A stretch of 51,801 nt of DNA from a virus. The number at the start of each line of letters is the position of its first letter. The first letter of the stretch is position 1. Made by a program: the position numbers and the translations under genes. The notes beneath the pieces are model-generated. The model did not search any database. It saw nothing but the letters and a program-made list of their open reading frames with translations, and had not been told where the DNA came from. The DNA is taken from positions 1-51,801 of the IMG/VR virus record IMGVR_UViG_3300028388_002547; one strand, given 5' to 3'. Positions 1-9,693 of the stretch are shown in pieces.

Positions 1-1357
1 CGGCCATTTCTGATTCTGAATTAGGCAGTAGTGATGATGGAGCAGTATAAAATTTATCTCTTTCAAATGTTCCCCACGATGAACCCAATGGTAATGACGA
101 TAAAGTATCTAATTGATATGTGAATTTTATTGTGGATAAATCATCTGCAGGACTTGCGATCATATCCATATAGTTAGAATCATTGGTAAATCTTAATCTT
201 ACAAAGGTATCATTAGGGGCATCAATACTTGCGATGCTAATAGAAGAATCAATATTAGATATTATTCTCGCACCACCGAATAGCAAAAGACCAGCAGGAT
301 GAATTACATCTTTAACTATCTGTCTGTATTTTTCTATGGATTCATTTACGTATATTACATACGAATATTGTTGATAGAAGTATCCATCCTGCAAACGGTC
401 GGAGTTGTTTAGTTTCCCATCATCATTAATAAAATATCCCTCTTCATCAGTCTGTGCTACTTGTATGAATGGCCCGAAAGCATTTACACCAGCAGTTGAA
501 TTGACTATGATTTCTCCTGGAGCTGTGAATTCAGGGAATGTTATATAATTAATACCATAATCAGCGACCTTATAATCTAGTATTTCACCCGACGACCCAA
601 CACTAGTCACTTCTAACTCACCATATAAACCACTACCACCATTGAGAACAAAAGTATCACCTACAGCATACCCAGTTCCTTGACTACCATATAAACTACT
701 ATTAAACTCTATACCACCAAACAAAGGATATATTTTAACTTCAATACTACCATCTAGGGTTTTGATATTCTCTCCTGGTGTGAACGTACCCTTGATTGAA
801 GATCTATTCATCAACAATTCATATACAAAATAAGGCCCCAACTGAATAGTTTTCACATCATCAATATACGCATTAGCACCACTAGTAATTCCATAGATTG
901 TAGTAGAAACCATCTGAAATGGATCACCACTTATAACTTGCACTCGCAATTTTTTATCTTGTTGCCACTTACCATTAGATGGTTTTAGTAGATCAACATG
1001 TGGATAATAAAAGTCAACTGTCGATTCAAATAAGATATTGAATAATAATTGATAAGATTTTTCTGTACCCTTTGCACGATAAAACTGTCTTATATATTTG
1101 AGTAGTTTTCTCTTATCGGCGAGCATCGTTTTAGGTATAGATGCCATAAATTCATCTTCAAAATATGTGACAAATTTATCTAAGGTATAATCGATGTCAT
1201 TATAATTAAGAAGATTTTTATTTGAGTCAATCGCATTACCCGATTGTTCCATCCACTCATAGTATGCTTCGAGAAATTTAATAAATAAAGGATATTCCTC
1301 TCTCACAAATTGTGGTACTTGATACTTTACTAATGGTGATATCTTTTTAATACTCAT
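1..1357 (-). CDS. Tail/baseplate structural protein, 3' end cut by window edge
   Basis: Open minus-strand frame from ATG at 1357 to the window edge, about 452 codons, so the C-terminus is missing. The N-terminus reads MSIKKISPLVKYQVPQFVRE, followed by an aromatic-rich helix with FLEAYYEW and a later KGTEKSYQLLFNILF motif. This pattern is familiar from large virion structural proteins encoded next to gp6 in marine T4-like phages. The ATG overlaps the gp6 stop (TAATG), so translation is probably coupled. The rest is Gly/Ser/Thr/Asp-rich and looks like beta structure. It may fill the place of T4 gp7 or gp8 in the wedge, but I cannot assign it to one of them. Confidence 0.8.
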   Translation of the reverse strand, partial: MSIKKISPLVKYQVPQFVREEYPLFIKFLEAYYEWMEQSGNAIDSNKNLLNYNDIDYTLDKFVTYFEDEFMASIPKTMLADKRKLLKYIRQFYRAKGTEKSYQLLFNILFESTVDFYYPHVDLLKPSNGKWQQDKKLRVQVISGDPFQMVSTTIYGITSGANAYIDDVKTIQLGPYFVYELLMNRSSIKGTFTPGENIKTLDGSIEVKIYPLFGGIEFNSSLYGSQGTGYAVGDTFVLNGGSGLYGELEVTSVGSSGEILDYKVADYGINYITFPEFTAPGEIIVNSTAGVNAFGPFIQVAQTDEEGYFINDDGKLNNSDRLQDGYFYQQYSYVIYVNESIEKYRQIVKDVIHPAGLLLFGGARIISNIDSSISIASIDAPNDTFVRLRFTNDSNYMDMIASPADDLSTIKFTYQLDTLSSLPLGSSWGTFERDKFYTAPSSLLPNSESEMA

Positions 1358-3153
1358 TACGATGTTACACCTGTTGTTTCATCAATAACTGTTACCGAAA
1401 TATCTTCATCTTCTATTAGAAAAACTTGATTTCTTTGTGATATAAGATCATTTAATTCTGGTTTGACGATAATATCTATAGTCTCACCCGATGGCAATGC
1501 TTCTGGTGTAAAATTTCTTAGTGTGATTTTACCAGTATCATAATTGATTGTACCTACACCAGTTTCGAAAATAACCTTTGTGCTAGCATACATTCTATAA
1601 ATATAAATACCACCATTACCATCATCACCAAGATAGGATGTCACACCTTTATATGTAAATGCACTACTGCTAAGTGTTGATTCATTATTTTGCGAATCAC
1701 CTTTATCTATTTGATTATTAAATGATATTGTATATTGTGTTGGTACATTTAATGCAGGTAATATTTTTGCTTTCATTGTAACTTCACTAAGACTATTTAA
1801 TATTGAATCATCTGATTCATCTATAGTATTTGATAATTTAGAATATCTGAATAATTTATTAAAACCAGCAAGTGAGTTTGTTCTATAAGATTTAATTGCG
1901 TTTATCGCAGTTTGTTTAATTGTACCCGCAGTATCATTTGTCAATGATGACAAATATCTAACTGTTGTATCTGTAATAATATATGTATAATCAGGCTCAA
2001 CCAACACAACTTCCATAGAAATAAGATTCCTTTTTCGAATCACTGTGTTGATGATATAATCTTTTTGAGATTTTGATAGTTGAACACCACCGATTGGTTT
2101 TAGTGATACAAACACCCTACCATACTGCGGAGGATCATTATCTTCACCACCCCAAACCCTAGCAAATTCTATCTCAGGATTATCTGATTTGATAAGATAT
2201 TCATAATCATTGACTGTTACAGCTCTGTCCTGTGCTTCCCAATTCAATGGTGCGAGAAGTCTTATAGAATCCAACGACTCTGGTAAAGCTCCGCCACTAG
2301 AATTTGATGTAGTCTCAATAGTCAATGTTGATGAGCTATAACCAGCAACACCATTAGCAGGAGCAAATACTGATATATCATTACCACTGATACCATTGGA
2401 AACTACATACTCCACATTTACAATAGATCCATCTGTTGGTTTTTTACCTATGATATCATCACCAAAATATATTTCATATAGACCACCTTCAATTTCCTGT
2501 AGGTAGAAAACATTATCATCTGGTTGCACCAAATTTATATCTTCAACTCTCTTATGAAATACGGAGGGGGCTGATGAGTTTGATTGAACAGTGACTAATA
2601 TATATGAAGTGTCAACATTTGCGTTTGGTAATATATATCTACTTTCACTTGGCCCCGAATAATCAACATCAAAGCTATGTATCAATCTTGTACCCTCGAT
2701 TATTACTAAATCCTCAACCTTAAATTCTCCGGATGAATTTGGGTAAACAACTTTTGTTTCCGTTGATGTAAATGTATATGTGGAACTATCTGACCCACGA
2801 CCAGTAAAGGCTGTTCCCTTTGGTATTGTGATATTTGATACACTACCAGGAGTATTGAATGTGATATTGATTGAAGCTCTAGCCGAGTTGGTTGATCTAG
2901 GTATGTATGCTAAGTGTTTTGCTTTTGATACGACACTCTCTCTAAGTTGAGCAGTATCAAGAAACATTTCAGCTCCCACCATGTTAGTATAAAAGGAATT
3001 GTAGTGTGTATTATATGACAATAAATCGATCAGTATAGCAAGTCCACTGGCTTCAAAATCATAGTCATTGAATTGTGATTGACTTCTAAGAAAATCTTTT
3101 AGATTATCTTTTATCTGATCAAAATCTAATTCTGTTATAGTTTTTTTCGACAT
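1357..3153 (-). CDS. 6: Baseplate wedge protein gp6-like (baseplate J family)
   Basis: 598-aa protein with the characteristic gp6 N-terminus: an FDQIKDNLKDFLRSQSQF helix, then GLAILIDLLSYNTHYNSFYT and a LRESVVSKAKHLAY segment. In T4 gp6 forms the inner ring of wedge arms that joins neighbouring wedges. It sits directly downstream of gp25, as in other T4-like phages, and its ATG overlaps the gp25 stop by one base. Length is close to T4 gp6 (about 660 aa). The C-terminal third is beta-rich. The assignment is firm from family resemblance plus synteny. Confidence 0.93.
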   Translation of the reverse strand: MSKKTITELDFDQIKDNLKDFLRSQSQFNDYDFEASGLAILIDLLSYNTHYNSFYTNMVGAEMFLDTAQLRESVVSKAKHLAYIPRSTNSARASINITFNTPGSVSNITIPKGTAFTGRGSDSSTYTFTSTETKVVYPNSSGEFKVEDLVIIEGTRLIHSFDVDYSGPSESRYILPNANVDTSYILVTVQSNSSAPSVFHKRVEDINLVQPDDNVFYLQEIEGGLYEIYFGDDIIGKKPTDGSIVNVEYVVSNGISGNDISVFAPANGVAGYSSSTLTIETTSNSSGGALPESLDSIRLLAPLNWEAQDRAVTVNDYEYLIKSDNPEIEFARVWGGEDNDPPQYGRVFVSLKPIGGVQLSKSQKDYIINTVIRKRNLISMEVVLVEPDYTYIITDTTVRYLSSLTNDTAGTIKQTAINAIKSYRTNSLAGFNKLFRYSKLSNTIDESDDSILNSLSEVTMKAKILPALNVPTQYTISFNNQIDKGDSQNNESTLSSSAFTYKGVTSYLGDDGNGGIYIYRMYASTKVIFETGVGTINYDTGKITLRNFTPEALPSGETIDIIVKPELNDLISQRNQVFLIEDEDISVTVIDETTGVTS

Positions 3154-3542
3154 TACCTAACTCTCTCTAAAAATATTGTAACACTGACTGGCTCTGTCAT
3201 ATTATTGACCTTAAAGTCTATAGTAACATCCAAAGCATTTTCGTCTACTTTTTCTATTATTCTTATGTCTAATACAGTAGCTCTTGGTTCATGCCTTTTT
3301 ATTACCGATAATATATTAGCTCTGAGTCTATATATCTCAACAGGGCCGATATTCTCAAATAGAGATTGCTTAACCCCACTACCAATATCAGATTCGAATG
3401 GTCTTTCATAGAAATCATGCAAAACAAGATTTCTGACTGATCTCTTTACAGCGTCAATATCTTCTAATATATTAATATCACCAGTCAATGGATGTGCATT
3501 GAAAGACAAATCTAAATCTTTATATTTTATTTCTTTTGCCAT
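3153..3542 (-). CDS. 25: Baseplate wedge protein gp25-like (sheath initiator, lysozyme-fold family)
   Basis: 129 aa, the usual length of T4 gp25 (132 aa). It shows the family order: a LSFNAHPLTGDI start, IDAVKRSVRNLVLHDFYERPF, the DIGSGVKQSLFE motif, then a IYRLRANILSVIKRHEPRATV helix, ending in a beta strand. In contractile tails gp25 joins the wedge core and starts sheath polymerisation. GAGGG lies just before the ATG, and a perfect TATAAATA late promoter sits about 13 bases upstream (3555-3562). It is followed by gp6 in an overlapping operon. Confidence 0.95.
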   Translation of the reverse strand: MAKEIKYKDLDLSFNAHPLTGDINILEDIDAVKRSVRNLVLHDFYERPFESDIGSGVKQSLFENIGPVEIYRLRANILSVIKRHEPRATVLDIRIIEKVDENALDVTIDFKVNNMTEPVSVTIFLERVR

Positions 3543-3549
3543 AAACCCT

Positions 3550-3897
3550 CTATGTATTTATATAGTAATATATAAATAGAAGCCTAAACCATAAAATTAA
3601 AACTACCAAATATATAACAAAAATAAACATTAATACAATTGAGAATTTTTTATCATATCTATGCGATACAGTATATAAATATGAGAGCATAGATATAGCC
3701 AGTATTTTAATTAAAATTAAACCCCCAGCGGCTCCCAAATTAGTCATGAGATATTTGACAATAGGGTTACCCTCTACATCTAAACCACCTATACGAACTC
3801 CCATATATGTAAATATACCATCAAATAATTGTGAAAATATCAATAATAGTATAATGATTTTATTAAAAATTGATACCCTATTCATCAACTCCCTCAT
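3550..3897 (-). CDS. Small polytopic membrane protein, DUF5658-like
   Basis: 115 aa with three or four hydrophobic helices. The pattern SQLFDGIFTYMGV followed by EGNPIVKYLM resembles the DUF5658 family of small membrane proteins, judged by eye. It overlaps the last 20 bases of gp5. Translation could start at the ATG at 3897 or at the second ATG at 3885, which follows AGGGAG closely. A membrane protein inside a baseplate operon is unexpected. It might act in lysis or superinfection control, but nothing in the sequence decides this. Confidence 0.75.
   Translation of the reverse strand: MRELMNRVSIFNKIIILLLIFSQLFDGIFTYMGVRIGGLDVEGNPIVKYLMTNLGAAGGLILIKILAISMLSYLYTVSHRYDKKFSIVLMFIFVIYLVVLILWFRLLFIYYYINT
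3555..3562 (-). promoter_or_regulatory. T4-type late promoter for gp25-gp6
   Basis: The plus strand reads TATTTATA, so the minus strand carries a perfect TATAAATA. It lies 13 bases from the gp25 ATG and points into gp25. It falls inside the 3' end of the small membrane-protein gene, so it would add transcription of the wedge genes beyond read-through from gp48. In T4 this motif is recognised by gp55 with gp33 and gp45. A second TATAAATA lies on the plus strand at 3571-3578 without a suitable gene. Confidence 0.6.
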
Positions 3898-6163
3898 ATC
3901 TTTGTGAAGAATCCTCTATAGTAAATGATCCTGCACTTGTTTCTATTGTCGATCCATTAGGAAAAGATTCTCCTGGTTGATCAAATCTATAATGCTCACG
4001 ATCACCGTGTGCCGTTACAGTATATCTTCCTTCATATTTTGTACCATCGGGGGTGATAACATTTGCAAAACCACCCTTACCAGAAGGTAATAACATAATT
4101 AAATTACCATCACTATGCGATATGGGTTTGTATAGAAATCCTTCTGGCATCTCTGGTAACGGCTCGCTATCTTTTGGAGCTCCTCCGCCTGTTCCACCCG
4201 AATTACTAGATGTTCCTGGCGCCGAGTCTCCTGGACTACCACTAATACCAGCACTTGACATAGAAGAACTAGCAATATCTATAACAAAGTTAGTAATTTT
4301 ACCAAGAATACCATCACTAGGTTCATTACTCACTGATGTATCATTCCTTAAATATGCGGGAAATCCACTACCATCAGCACTGAATCCAGAAAAAATATTC
4401 ATCGTCGAAAACACGATTGCCTGTAAAGTTTGTATTAATGTATTTGTTTCTGTCACCTGTTCCGTGTATTTGATTGTAGAATCATTACTGATACTACTAT
4501 CAGCTATTACAGGGACAACTGGATCACCACCTATTCCTGGACTGCCAGATGGTACTGGCCCAGTTATGAATGGTACTTGTGCAATCATACCAGTTGATTG
4601 TATGTCAAACGGGGCAACAGAATTTACTGTCACAAGTCCTGAATTTATTAATGCTTCTGTGACAGATTTGATACTCACATTACCCGCATTGAGTTCAAAA
4701 TTTGTTGTGACATTATTTGTAAATGATACTGAATCACAGTTTAATGATGAATCTGTTTGTAAATTGAGAGTACCTTTATTATAATGAGTAGTACTGTTAC
4801 CCACAATAGAAGTCCACTTACCCTCGATATCTGTTCTATAATCACCAATTACATATTCATAAGAATTTTGTTTGACATGGTTTTCCATATCTTCTTCAAT
4901 AATTCTATACCAATTTTTCATATAATATTCGTGTGTATCATCACCAATTTTCTTGGTGTGATTACCAAATACATCCATGTGAAAATTACCACCAACAGAC
5001 AAATCATAATTACCATCTATTCTATGATTGACATTACCATTAGTTGTAATATTAGTATCACCTTTTACAAGCGAATTTACATTACCATCTATTTGGGAGT
5101 TGACATCGCCCTTGACATATAAATTGATATCACCATTGATTGATACGTTCCAGTTACCATCCTGATTGAAAAGGTTAAAGTCACCCCGATCTGTTGTTAT
5201 ATTAATATTACCACCCTTGCCAACAGTAATTGAGCAATCCCAATCTTCTTCATCTTTATTCACAAACAGTCTATATTCTTTATCCACAGTTTCATAATGA
5301 GAATGTTCAATATGATCGTATCTTTTCGCTAGTGTTATATTCCAATCACTTTCGACAATTTTAGTTACTCTCGATCCCTCTTCATGAATCTCTTCGAATG
5401 TACCAACACGATGATACCAAGCTAATCTCTCTGATTCTGGTGTGTCATCAACTTCAAATATATGACCCGATTCAGCCGCATATACATGATTGTATGGGTA
5501 CTCCGCATCATAAGGAGTTTCCCTTTCTGTCCATGGATGTGTCAGCGATTGTTCATCCGTACCTACACCTGAATCTGGGTGGTATGCTACTAAAACATCT
5601 TTCTGACCTATATTAACATCACCTTTTTTCTTTTCTACAATAGTCTCAGCAATCTTTTCAACTCTTTCTAGTCTGTGTGTATCAGCTTCATAGAAATATC
5701 GTTTATCAGGATATGGATGTATGCACTCACGATTTTTAAATTCATTACCCGACCCATCATCAAATTGTAATGGCCAATCTTCAGGATCTCTAGGAACTTT
5801 ATTATCAATTAAACAATATCCACTAGCTTCTCTAGGATCATAAAACCCCATTTTAGAATCAGCTTCTCTTTCAGGATATCCTTGTACTTTACCAAACATC
5901 ATTGGTTCTTGTTTTACGTGTGAGTCTAAGAAAAATCCTATTACCCAATCACCTTCCCTATAACCAACAACTGAACGACCATTATCACCCTGCAAAATTG
6001 GCATTGCCCAGGGAAGCTCTTCGGTAGGCATCTCATCTTTATCTTTCGTATGGTGAGCCAGTATTCTAACCTTACATCTACCTAGATATAATGGATCATG
6101 TCGATCTTCTACGATACCTATCCACCATATTAAACCATCCTGGCCATCAAAATTCGTCAACAT
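3878..6163 (-). CDS. 5: Baseplate hub / tail spike protein gp5-like
   Basis: 761 aa. The N-terminal part has an OB-fold-like start (GLIWWIGIVEDRHDPLYLGR, then KVRILAHHT) typical of gp5/VgrG hub proteins. Residues about 320-400 are short Gly/Asp/Asn repeats (GDVN, GNVN, GDTN, GNYDLSVGG), the pattern of the triple-stranded beta-helix needle. A Gly/Ser/Pro-rich linker and a small C-terminal domain follow. The T4 lysozyme domain between OB fold and needle is not evident. This agrees with a separate lysozyme-like domain in the tape-measure protein at 12125. It overlaps gp27 by one base, its binding partner in the hub. Confidence 0.88.
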   Translation of the reverse strand: MLTNFDGQDGLIWWIGIVEDRHDPLYLGRCKVRILAHHTKDKDEMPTEELPWAMPILQGDNGRSVVGYREGDWVIGFFLDSHVKQEPMMFGKVQGYPEREADSKMGFYDPREASGYCLIDNKVPRDPEDWPLQFDDGSGNEFKNRECIHPYPDKRYFYEADTHRLERVEKIAETIVEKKKGDVNIGQKDVLVAYHPDSGVGTDEQSLTHPWTERETPYDAEYPYNHVYAAESGHIFEVDDTPESERLAWYHRVGTFEEIHEEGSRVTKIVESDWNITLAKRYDHIEHSHYETVDKEYRLFVNKDEEDWDCSITVGKGGNINITTDRGDFNLFNQDGNWNVSINGDINLYVKGDVNSQIDGNVNSLVKGDTNITTNGNVNHRIDGNYDLSVGGNFHMDVFGNHTKKIGDDTHEYYMKNWYRIIEEDMENHVKQNSYEYVIGDYRTDIEGKWTSIVGNSTTHYNKGTLNLQTDSSLNCDSVSFTNNVTTNFELNAGNVSIKSVTEALINSGLVTVNSVAPFDIQSTGMIAQVPFITGPVPSGSPGIGGDPVVPVIADSSISNDSTIKYTEQVTETNTLIQTLQAIVFSTMNIFSGFSADGSGFPAYLRNDTSVSNEPSDGILGKITNFVIDIASSSMSSAGISGSPGDSAPGTSSNSGGTGGGAPKDSEPLPEMPEGFLYKPISHSDGNLIMLLPSGKGGFANVITPDGTKYEGRYTVTAHGDREHYRFDQPGESFPNGSTIETSAGSFTIEDSSQRYEGVDE

Positions 6164-7596
6164 TATAATCCATCTCCTGATTCCATGAGTTCTTTATACT
6201 TTTTAATCAAATCAATATGCTCTGGCTCAACTTCAAAACTATCTTTCGCTATCTCTATATCCATGAAATATTCATCCGGATGCAACTTATGATTTATTGA
6301 GATTATTAGCCACTTCCCCGCAAAATATTTATCAAGCTCCTGTCTAAATTCTTCCGTGACCTTTGAAGATACTTCTGGTAAATCGAATTTGATGACATCA
6401 CCAACTTTACGTCTTGGATCTCCAGCAACAGTCAATATTATTCTATTTGAATGTAATTGGTGTAGCTGACTTGTTCTCTTTTGTATATAATCTTCAAGAT
6501 AATATGGTAAAATCCCTGGCTCATGAGATGATATCCATGGAGTTTTATCATGATCTTTATTGGTGTGTCTCAATCTCACATGTGATAATGGATCGCCACC
6601 CGCATCAAGTTCATCTGTATTAATTGGTTCATTACCCAAATGTTTAAACTCACCAAATTGTTTTTGGTAGTCAAAATCATAATCATCAAACCACAATTGC
6701 CTCACAAAATCATAAGTCCATAGTTTAGAATTATACATACCATTAGTTTGATTGTTTATAACATCAAAGGAGTTGCTCCATAGATATTGTTGTACTGTTC
6801 TAAGATCACTTGTATTATTATTTTCATATAAGTTTATTTGAGGATCTGGCCTTGTCTTACTCATTCTACTATTAATTGTTTCAGAATAATTAACCAAACC
6901 AAAACCATAATATTCTTTAACTGGCCCATCAATGAGCTTACCTACACTAACATAATTAAATTGTTCATTATCTTCATAGAATACATACCCCTCCCCATTA
7001 CCCTCATCAGATATTGAACGACTTGCCATTGTGTTGAAAGTCTCTAATGGATCTGTATTGGATATGGCAAACTTTTGATCGAATTTGGTTGGTTCTATAA
7101 CTAATGGCTTCTCAATAAACACAAATTCATCAAATAATTCCTCGATCATTTCAGAATATCTCATGTCTTTATATGTTCGTCTTATTTTTGTTTTTAGACA
7201 TTTGATATATTCTTCACTAACAAAATGCAATACAAATCCTTGCGATTTATCGTGTGCTAATGATCTATTTGACATCTTATATACACGAAAATTGAATTTT
7301 ATATCAGGTAACTCTTTATCAATTTTTACTTCACTGTGTCTAGTTAATACTATTTTTAATCTCTCTTGACCAATTAAAGGATACATTTGTGGTATATCAA
7401 GTGCGTCGAAAAAGCTCAAACTGCCCATCATACAATTCTGAAACAAGTCTGAATATATAGACAATTTTATTCTTATATTTCTTACATCATATTCAGATTC
7501 ATCAAACGCAATTAACTTTAATTCCTTTATTTTAAAGTCATTATTCTTACGTAAAACATCTAATTGTGGTGTATATTGATCGCCGAAATCTACCAT
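6163..7596 (-). CDS. 27: Baseplate hub protein gp27-like
   Basis: 477 aa, longer than T4 gp27 (391 aa). It shows family features: an early strand IKELKLIAFDESEYDVRNI, then GSLSFFDALDIPQMYPLIGQ with ERLKIVLTRH, and FRVYKMSNRS. In T4 a gp27 trimer makes the hub torus that adapts the six-fold tube to the three-fold gp5 spike. The gene lies immediately upstream of gp5 with a one-base overlap, as expected for partners. The C-terminal part holds a RKVGDVIKFDLPE strand and ends in a charged helix. Confidence 0.85.
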   Translation of the reverse strand: MVDFGDQYTPQLDVLRKNNDFKIKELKLIAFDESEYDVRNIRIKLSIYSDLFQNCMMGSLSFFDALDIPQMYPLIGQERLKIVLTRHSEVKIDKELPDIKFNFRVYKMSNRSLAHDKSQGFVLHFVSEEYIKCLKTKIRRTYKDMRYSEMIEELFDEFVFIEKPLVIEPTKFDQKFAISNTDPLETFNTMASRSISDEGNGEGYVFYEDNEQFNYVSVGKLIDGPVKEYYGFGLVNYSETINSRMSKTRPDPQINLYENNNTSDLRTVQQYLWSNSFDVINNQTNGMYNSKLWTYDFVRQLWFDDYDFDYQKQFGEFKHLGNEPINTDELDAGGDPLSHVRLRHTNKDHDKTPWISSHEPGILPYYLEDYIQKRTSQLHQLHSNRIILTVAGDPRRKVGDVIKFDLPEVSSKVTEEFRQELDKYFAGKWLIISINHKLHPDEYFMDIEIAKDSFEVEPEHIDLIKKYKELMESGDGL

Positions 7597-7605
7597 AATC
7601 TAATA

Positions 7606-8403
7606 CTAATTAAATAATACATTTAACTCAGAAACCATCTGATTAATATATTGTGGTTCTACAATTTGTATGATTCTTTTATTTTCATTTAATGTATTTT
7701 CCCAATCCCTAACAGATTCCACAGAACGCTCTGATTCCGAGAGTGAAAGATATGTATTTTTATCCACTATTAATCCATCATTATTTTTAAAGTTTTTTAC
7801 AATTCTTGATGGGTATTCATAACTCAATGATATCAAAGCACCATTTTGGTTAGCTACCTGATAAGTAATATCATCTGAAAAACTTACCCCAATATCAGCA
7901 ACTGGCGTCAAATAAACCTTACATTGAGTGGATGATGATACAATGCCATTGACAAAGAAATTACCATCATTAACACTAGCATCACTTCCTTCAATCTCGA
8001 TATATGATTCTGAGATCAAACTAGATAATGTTTCAATCTCCACTGGATCTATACTAACTATTGTATTATCAGTATTATCAAATGAAATTGTATCACTTAG
8101 TGTTAATATAGAAGCACCACCACCATATTTTTCCTCTAAATAACTATTGAATTGATCGGTAAATAAAACCCATTCATGAATAGGATCAAATATATTATTG
8201 ATATAAAATATAGTCCATGTATAATCAGCACTTCCATATAATTCTTCTGAAATTATATCTGGTCTTTCACCATCTGAAACAGTATAGTCATAGAAAACAT
8301 AAGAGGATTTTTCTATAAAATCTCTAATTTTTCCACGTACCATTATATTTGTAGCTTGATTATCTGAATACTCTACTATAGGAAATATATCAAAGTATCT
8401 CAT
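7606..8403 (-). CDS. 53: Baseplate wedge protein gp53-like
   Basis: 265 aa. The first 90 residues carry the gp53/LysM-like pattern: FPIVEYSDNQATNIMVRGKI, a ERPDIISEELYGSADYTWTI segment and an IHEWVLFTDQFNSYLEEKYG segment. T4 gp53 locks neighbouring wedges together around the hub. Residues 100-200 look like an inserted beta domain. It overlaps the gp48 stop by one base and is separated from gp27 by 9 bases. The usual gp53 is about 200 aa, so this copy is long. Confidence 0.87.
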   Translation of the reverse strand: MRYFDIFPIVEYSDNQATNIMVRGKIRDFIEKSSYVFYDYTVSDGERPDIISEELYGSADYTWTIFYINNIFDPIHEWVLFTDQFNSYLEEKYGGGASILTLSDTISFDNTDNTIVSIDPVEIETLSSLISESYIEIEGSDASVNDGNFFVNGIVSSSTQCKVYLTPVADIGVSFSDDITYQVANQNGALISLSYEYPSRIVKNFKNNDGLIVDKNTYLSLSESERSVESVRDWENTLNENKRIIQIVEPQYINQMVSELNVLFN

Positions 8404-9170
8404 TAAGCACCTTTCTCTATATTAGATTTGTTCATTGGTAATAGTTCATTAAATGTTAAAGACATACGAACATCTACAGGAGCTCCTGTCTCATCAAAAA
8501 AAGTAGGTACACCTGACCCAGCATAATTAACATTCATCTCCGTCAATACACACTTTGATATTTTAAATAGATATTTGTCGTTAGGTGAAAATAAACCTAT
8601 AACAAATTGCTCCGGATATGTAAAAAATCTACTTGTATCTCCTGAAGAATCCTTGACATTTGGGTGCATGTGGAGTTTAAATGTATATATTATATTATTA
8701 ATTTGTTCACTTTCTTGTTTGTTCTTTGCGAGCATATTAAATTCAAAATTGAATTGTCTAAATGACATACCAGTAAATGCTTGTGTCATATGAGGATTTA
8801 TAAGTTTCTTGCCTTGAAACTCTGCTTGCGCCCTAGCACTACCACCCAATATACTATGACCAACAAATTCTCCTAAATCCATCAATCCCTGACCAGCCTT
8901 AGACCAAGTATCTATACTCGCACCAAAATCACCAAATCCAGAATTAGTCGAAAATGACGACCAATCTGATAATTCCTGATAGTTTGCGGCATATCTTACG
9001 GATATTGTCGCAGGCATATATAGGGTAATAAAACCCTTTGGTGGTGCACCTTGAATAATAGAGTCTCTTATATCAAATAACATATAGGGTTCTTGTCCTA
9101 CTTGTCCAACATTTAATGGATATTTATAGGATGGTTGAGAATATTTCGTTGTTGGTTTTTTGTTCAGCAT
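8403..9170 (-). CDS. 48: Baseplate tail-tube cap protein gp48-like
   Basis: 255 aa. It contains the pattern of the gp48/gp54 family: a YMPATISVRYAANYQELSDW strand, a Gly/Ala-rich middle, FRQFNFEFNMLAKNKQESEQ, then an INNIIYTFKLHMHP helix and a target-tube-like beta C-terminus. T4 gp48 caps the hub and helps initiate the tube. It is first in the leftward late operon, and a perfect TATAAATA lies 41 bases upstream. T4 gp48 is 364 aa, so this version is shorter. The related gp54 role cannot be excluded. Confidence 0.8.
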   Translation of the reverse strand: MLNKKPTTKYSQPSYKYPLNVGQVGQEPYMLFDIRDSIIQGAPPKGFITLYMPATISVRYAANYQELSDWSSFSTNSGFGDFGASIDTWSKAGQGLMDLGEFVGHSILGGSARAQAEFQGKKLINPHMTQAFTGMSFRQFNFEFNMLAKNKQESEQINNIIYTFKLHMHPNVKDSSGDTSRFFTYPEQFVIGLFSPNDKYLFKISKCVLTEMNVNYAGSGVPTFFDETGAPVDVRMSLTFNELLPMNKSNIEKGA

Positions 9171-9210
9171 AGTTATTTTCTCGGGAATAAATATTATATA
9201 ATACTACTAT

Positions 9211-9218
9211 TATTTATA
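9211..9218 (-). promoter_or_regulatory. T4-type late promoter for the leftward baseplate operon
   Basis: The plus strand reads TATTTATA, giving TATAAATA on the minus strand, 41 bases upstream of the gp48 ATG. The intergenic space is only 67 bases and also serves the divergent gp4 operon. For that side only the weaker AATAAATA at 9186-9193 on the plus strand is visible. Back-to-back late promoters would start both tail operons together. Confidence 0.75.
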
Positions 9219-9237
9219 TGACATATTTAAGGACGAT

Positions 9238-9681
9238 ATGAAAACTTATCATGGATTGTATAAACCCACTGAAAAATATTGTGGTGATCCAGAGAAAGTT
9301 GTGTATAGATCTCTATGGGAATTGGCAACTTTCAGATGGTTAGATGATAATCCAAATATCGTGAAATGGTCATCCGAAGAAACCCCTATAAGATACCGTG
9401 ACGCAAGTAGTGGAAAAGTCAGAACATACTACCCCGATGTACATATTTGGTTCAAGAATAAAAAGGTTATACTTGTGGAAATAAAACCCAAGAAAGAGTT
9501 AAATCCACCAAAAGTACCTAAGAGAAGAACAAGAAGATATATCAATGAAGTCAAAACATTTGCCACTAATCAATCTAAGTGGAAGTATGCTCGTGAATGG
9601 TGTCTTGATAGAAATATCAAATTCGAGATATGGACTGAGGATATACTCAAATCTTTAGGTATATGTATATTAACATCGTGA
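9238..9681 (+). CDS. 4: Head completion protein gp4-like (nuclease-fold)
   Basis: 147 aa, matching T4 gp4 (about 150 aa). Family motifs are clear: YRSLWELATFRWLDDNPNIV, KWSSEETPIRYRD, then TYYPDVHIWFKNKK with LVEIKPKKE. This is an E...D...ExK arrangement like the TnsA/PD-(D/E)xK nuclease fold. In T4 gp4 (with gp50) finishes the DNA-filled head before tail joining. Ribosome-binding sequence AAGGACG lies just before the ATG. It opens the rightward late operon. Confidence 0.92.
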   Translation: MKTYHGLYKPTEKYCGDPEKVVYRSLWELATFRWLDDNPNIVKWSSEETPIRYRDASSGKVRTYYPDVHIWFKNKKVILVEIKPKKELNPPKVPKRRTRRYINEVKTFATNQSKWKYAREWCLDRNIKFEIWTEDILKSLGICILTS

Positions 9682-9689
9682 TATAAATA
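9682..9689 (+). promoter_or_regulatory. Possible internal late promoter TATAAATA
   Basis: A perfect TATAAATA lies between the gp4 stop and the next ATG at 9694. A T4 late promoter starts RNA roughly six to eight bases beyond its box, which would put +1 at or inside the start codon and give a leaderless message. It could instead boost the genes after 10305. The region is very AT-rich, so chance is possible. Confidence 0.35.
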
Positions 9690-9693
9690 TATA

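Noticed and set aside
3571-3578. TATAAATA on the plus strand
   Set aside because: Points into antisense of gp5 with no gene; likely chance in AT-rich DNA. TATTTATA strings inside genes near 18417, 20104 and 29811 were dismissed for the same reason.
4053-4784. Long plus-strand frame (243 codons) opposite gp5
   Set aside because: Shadow of the gp5 gene; Pro/Ser/Leu-rich nonsense composition and no ribosome-binding site.
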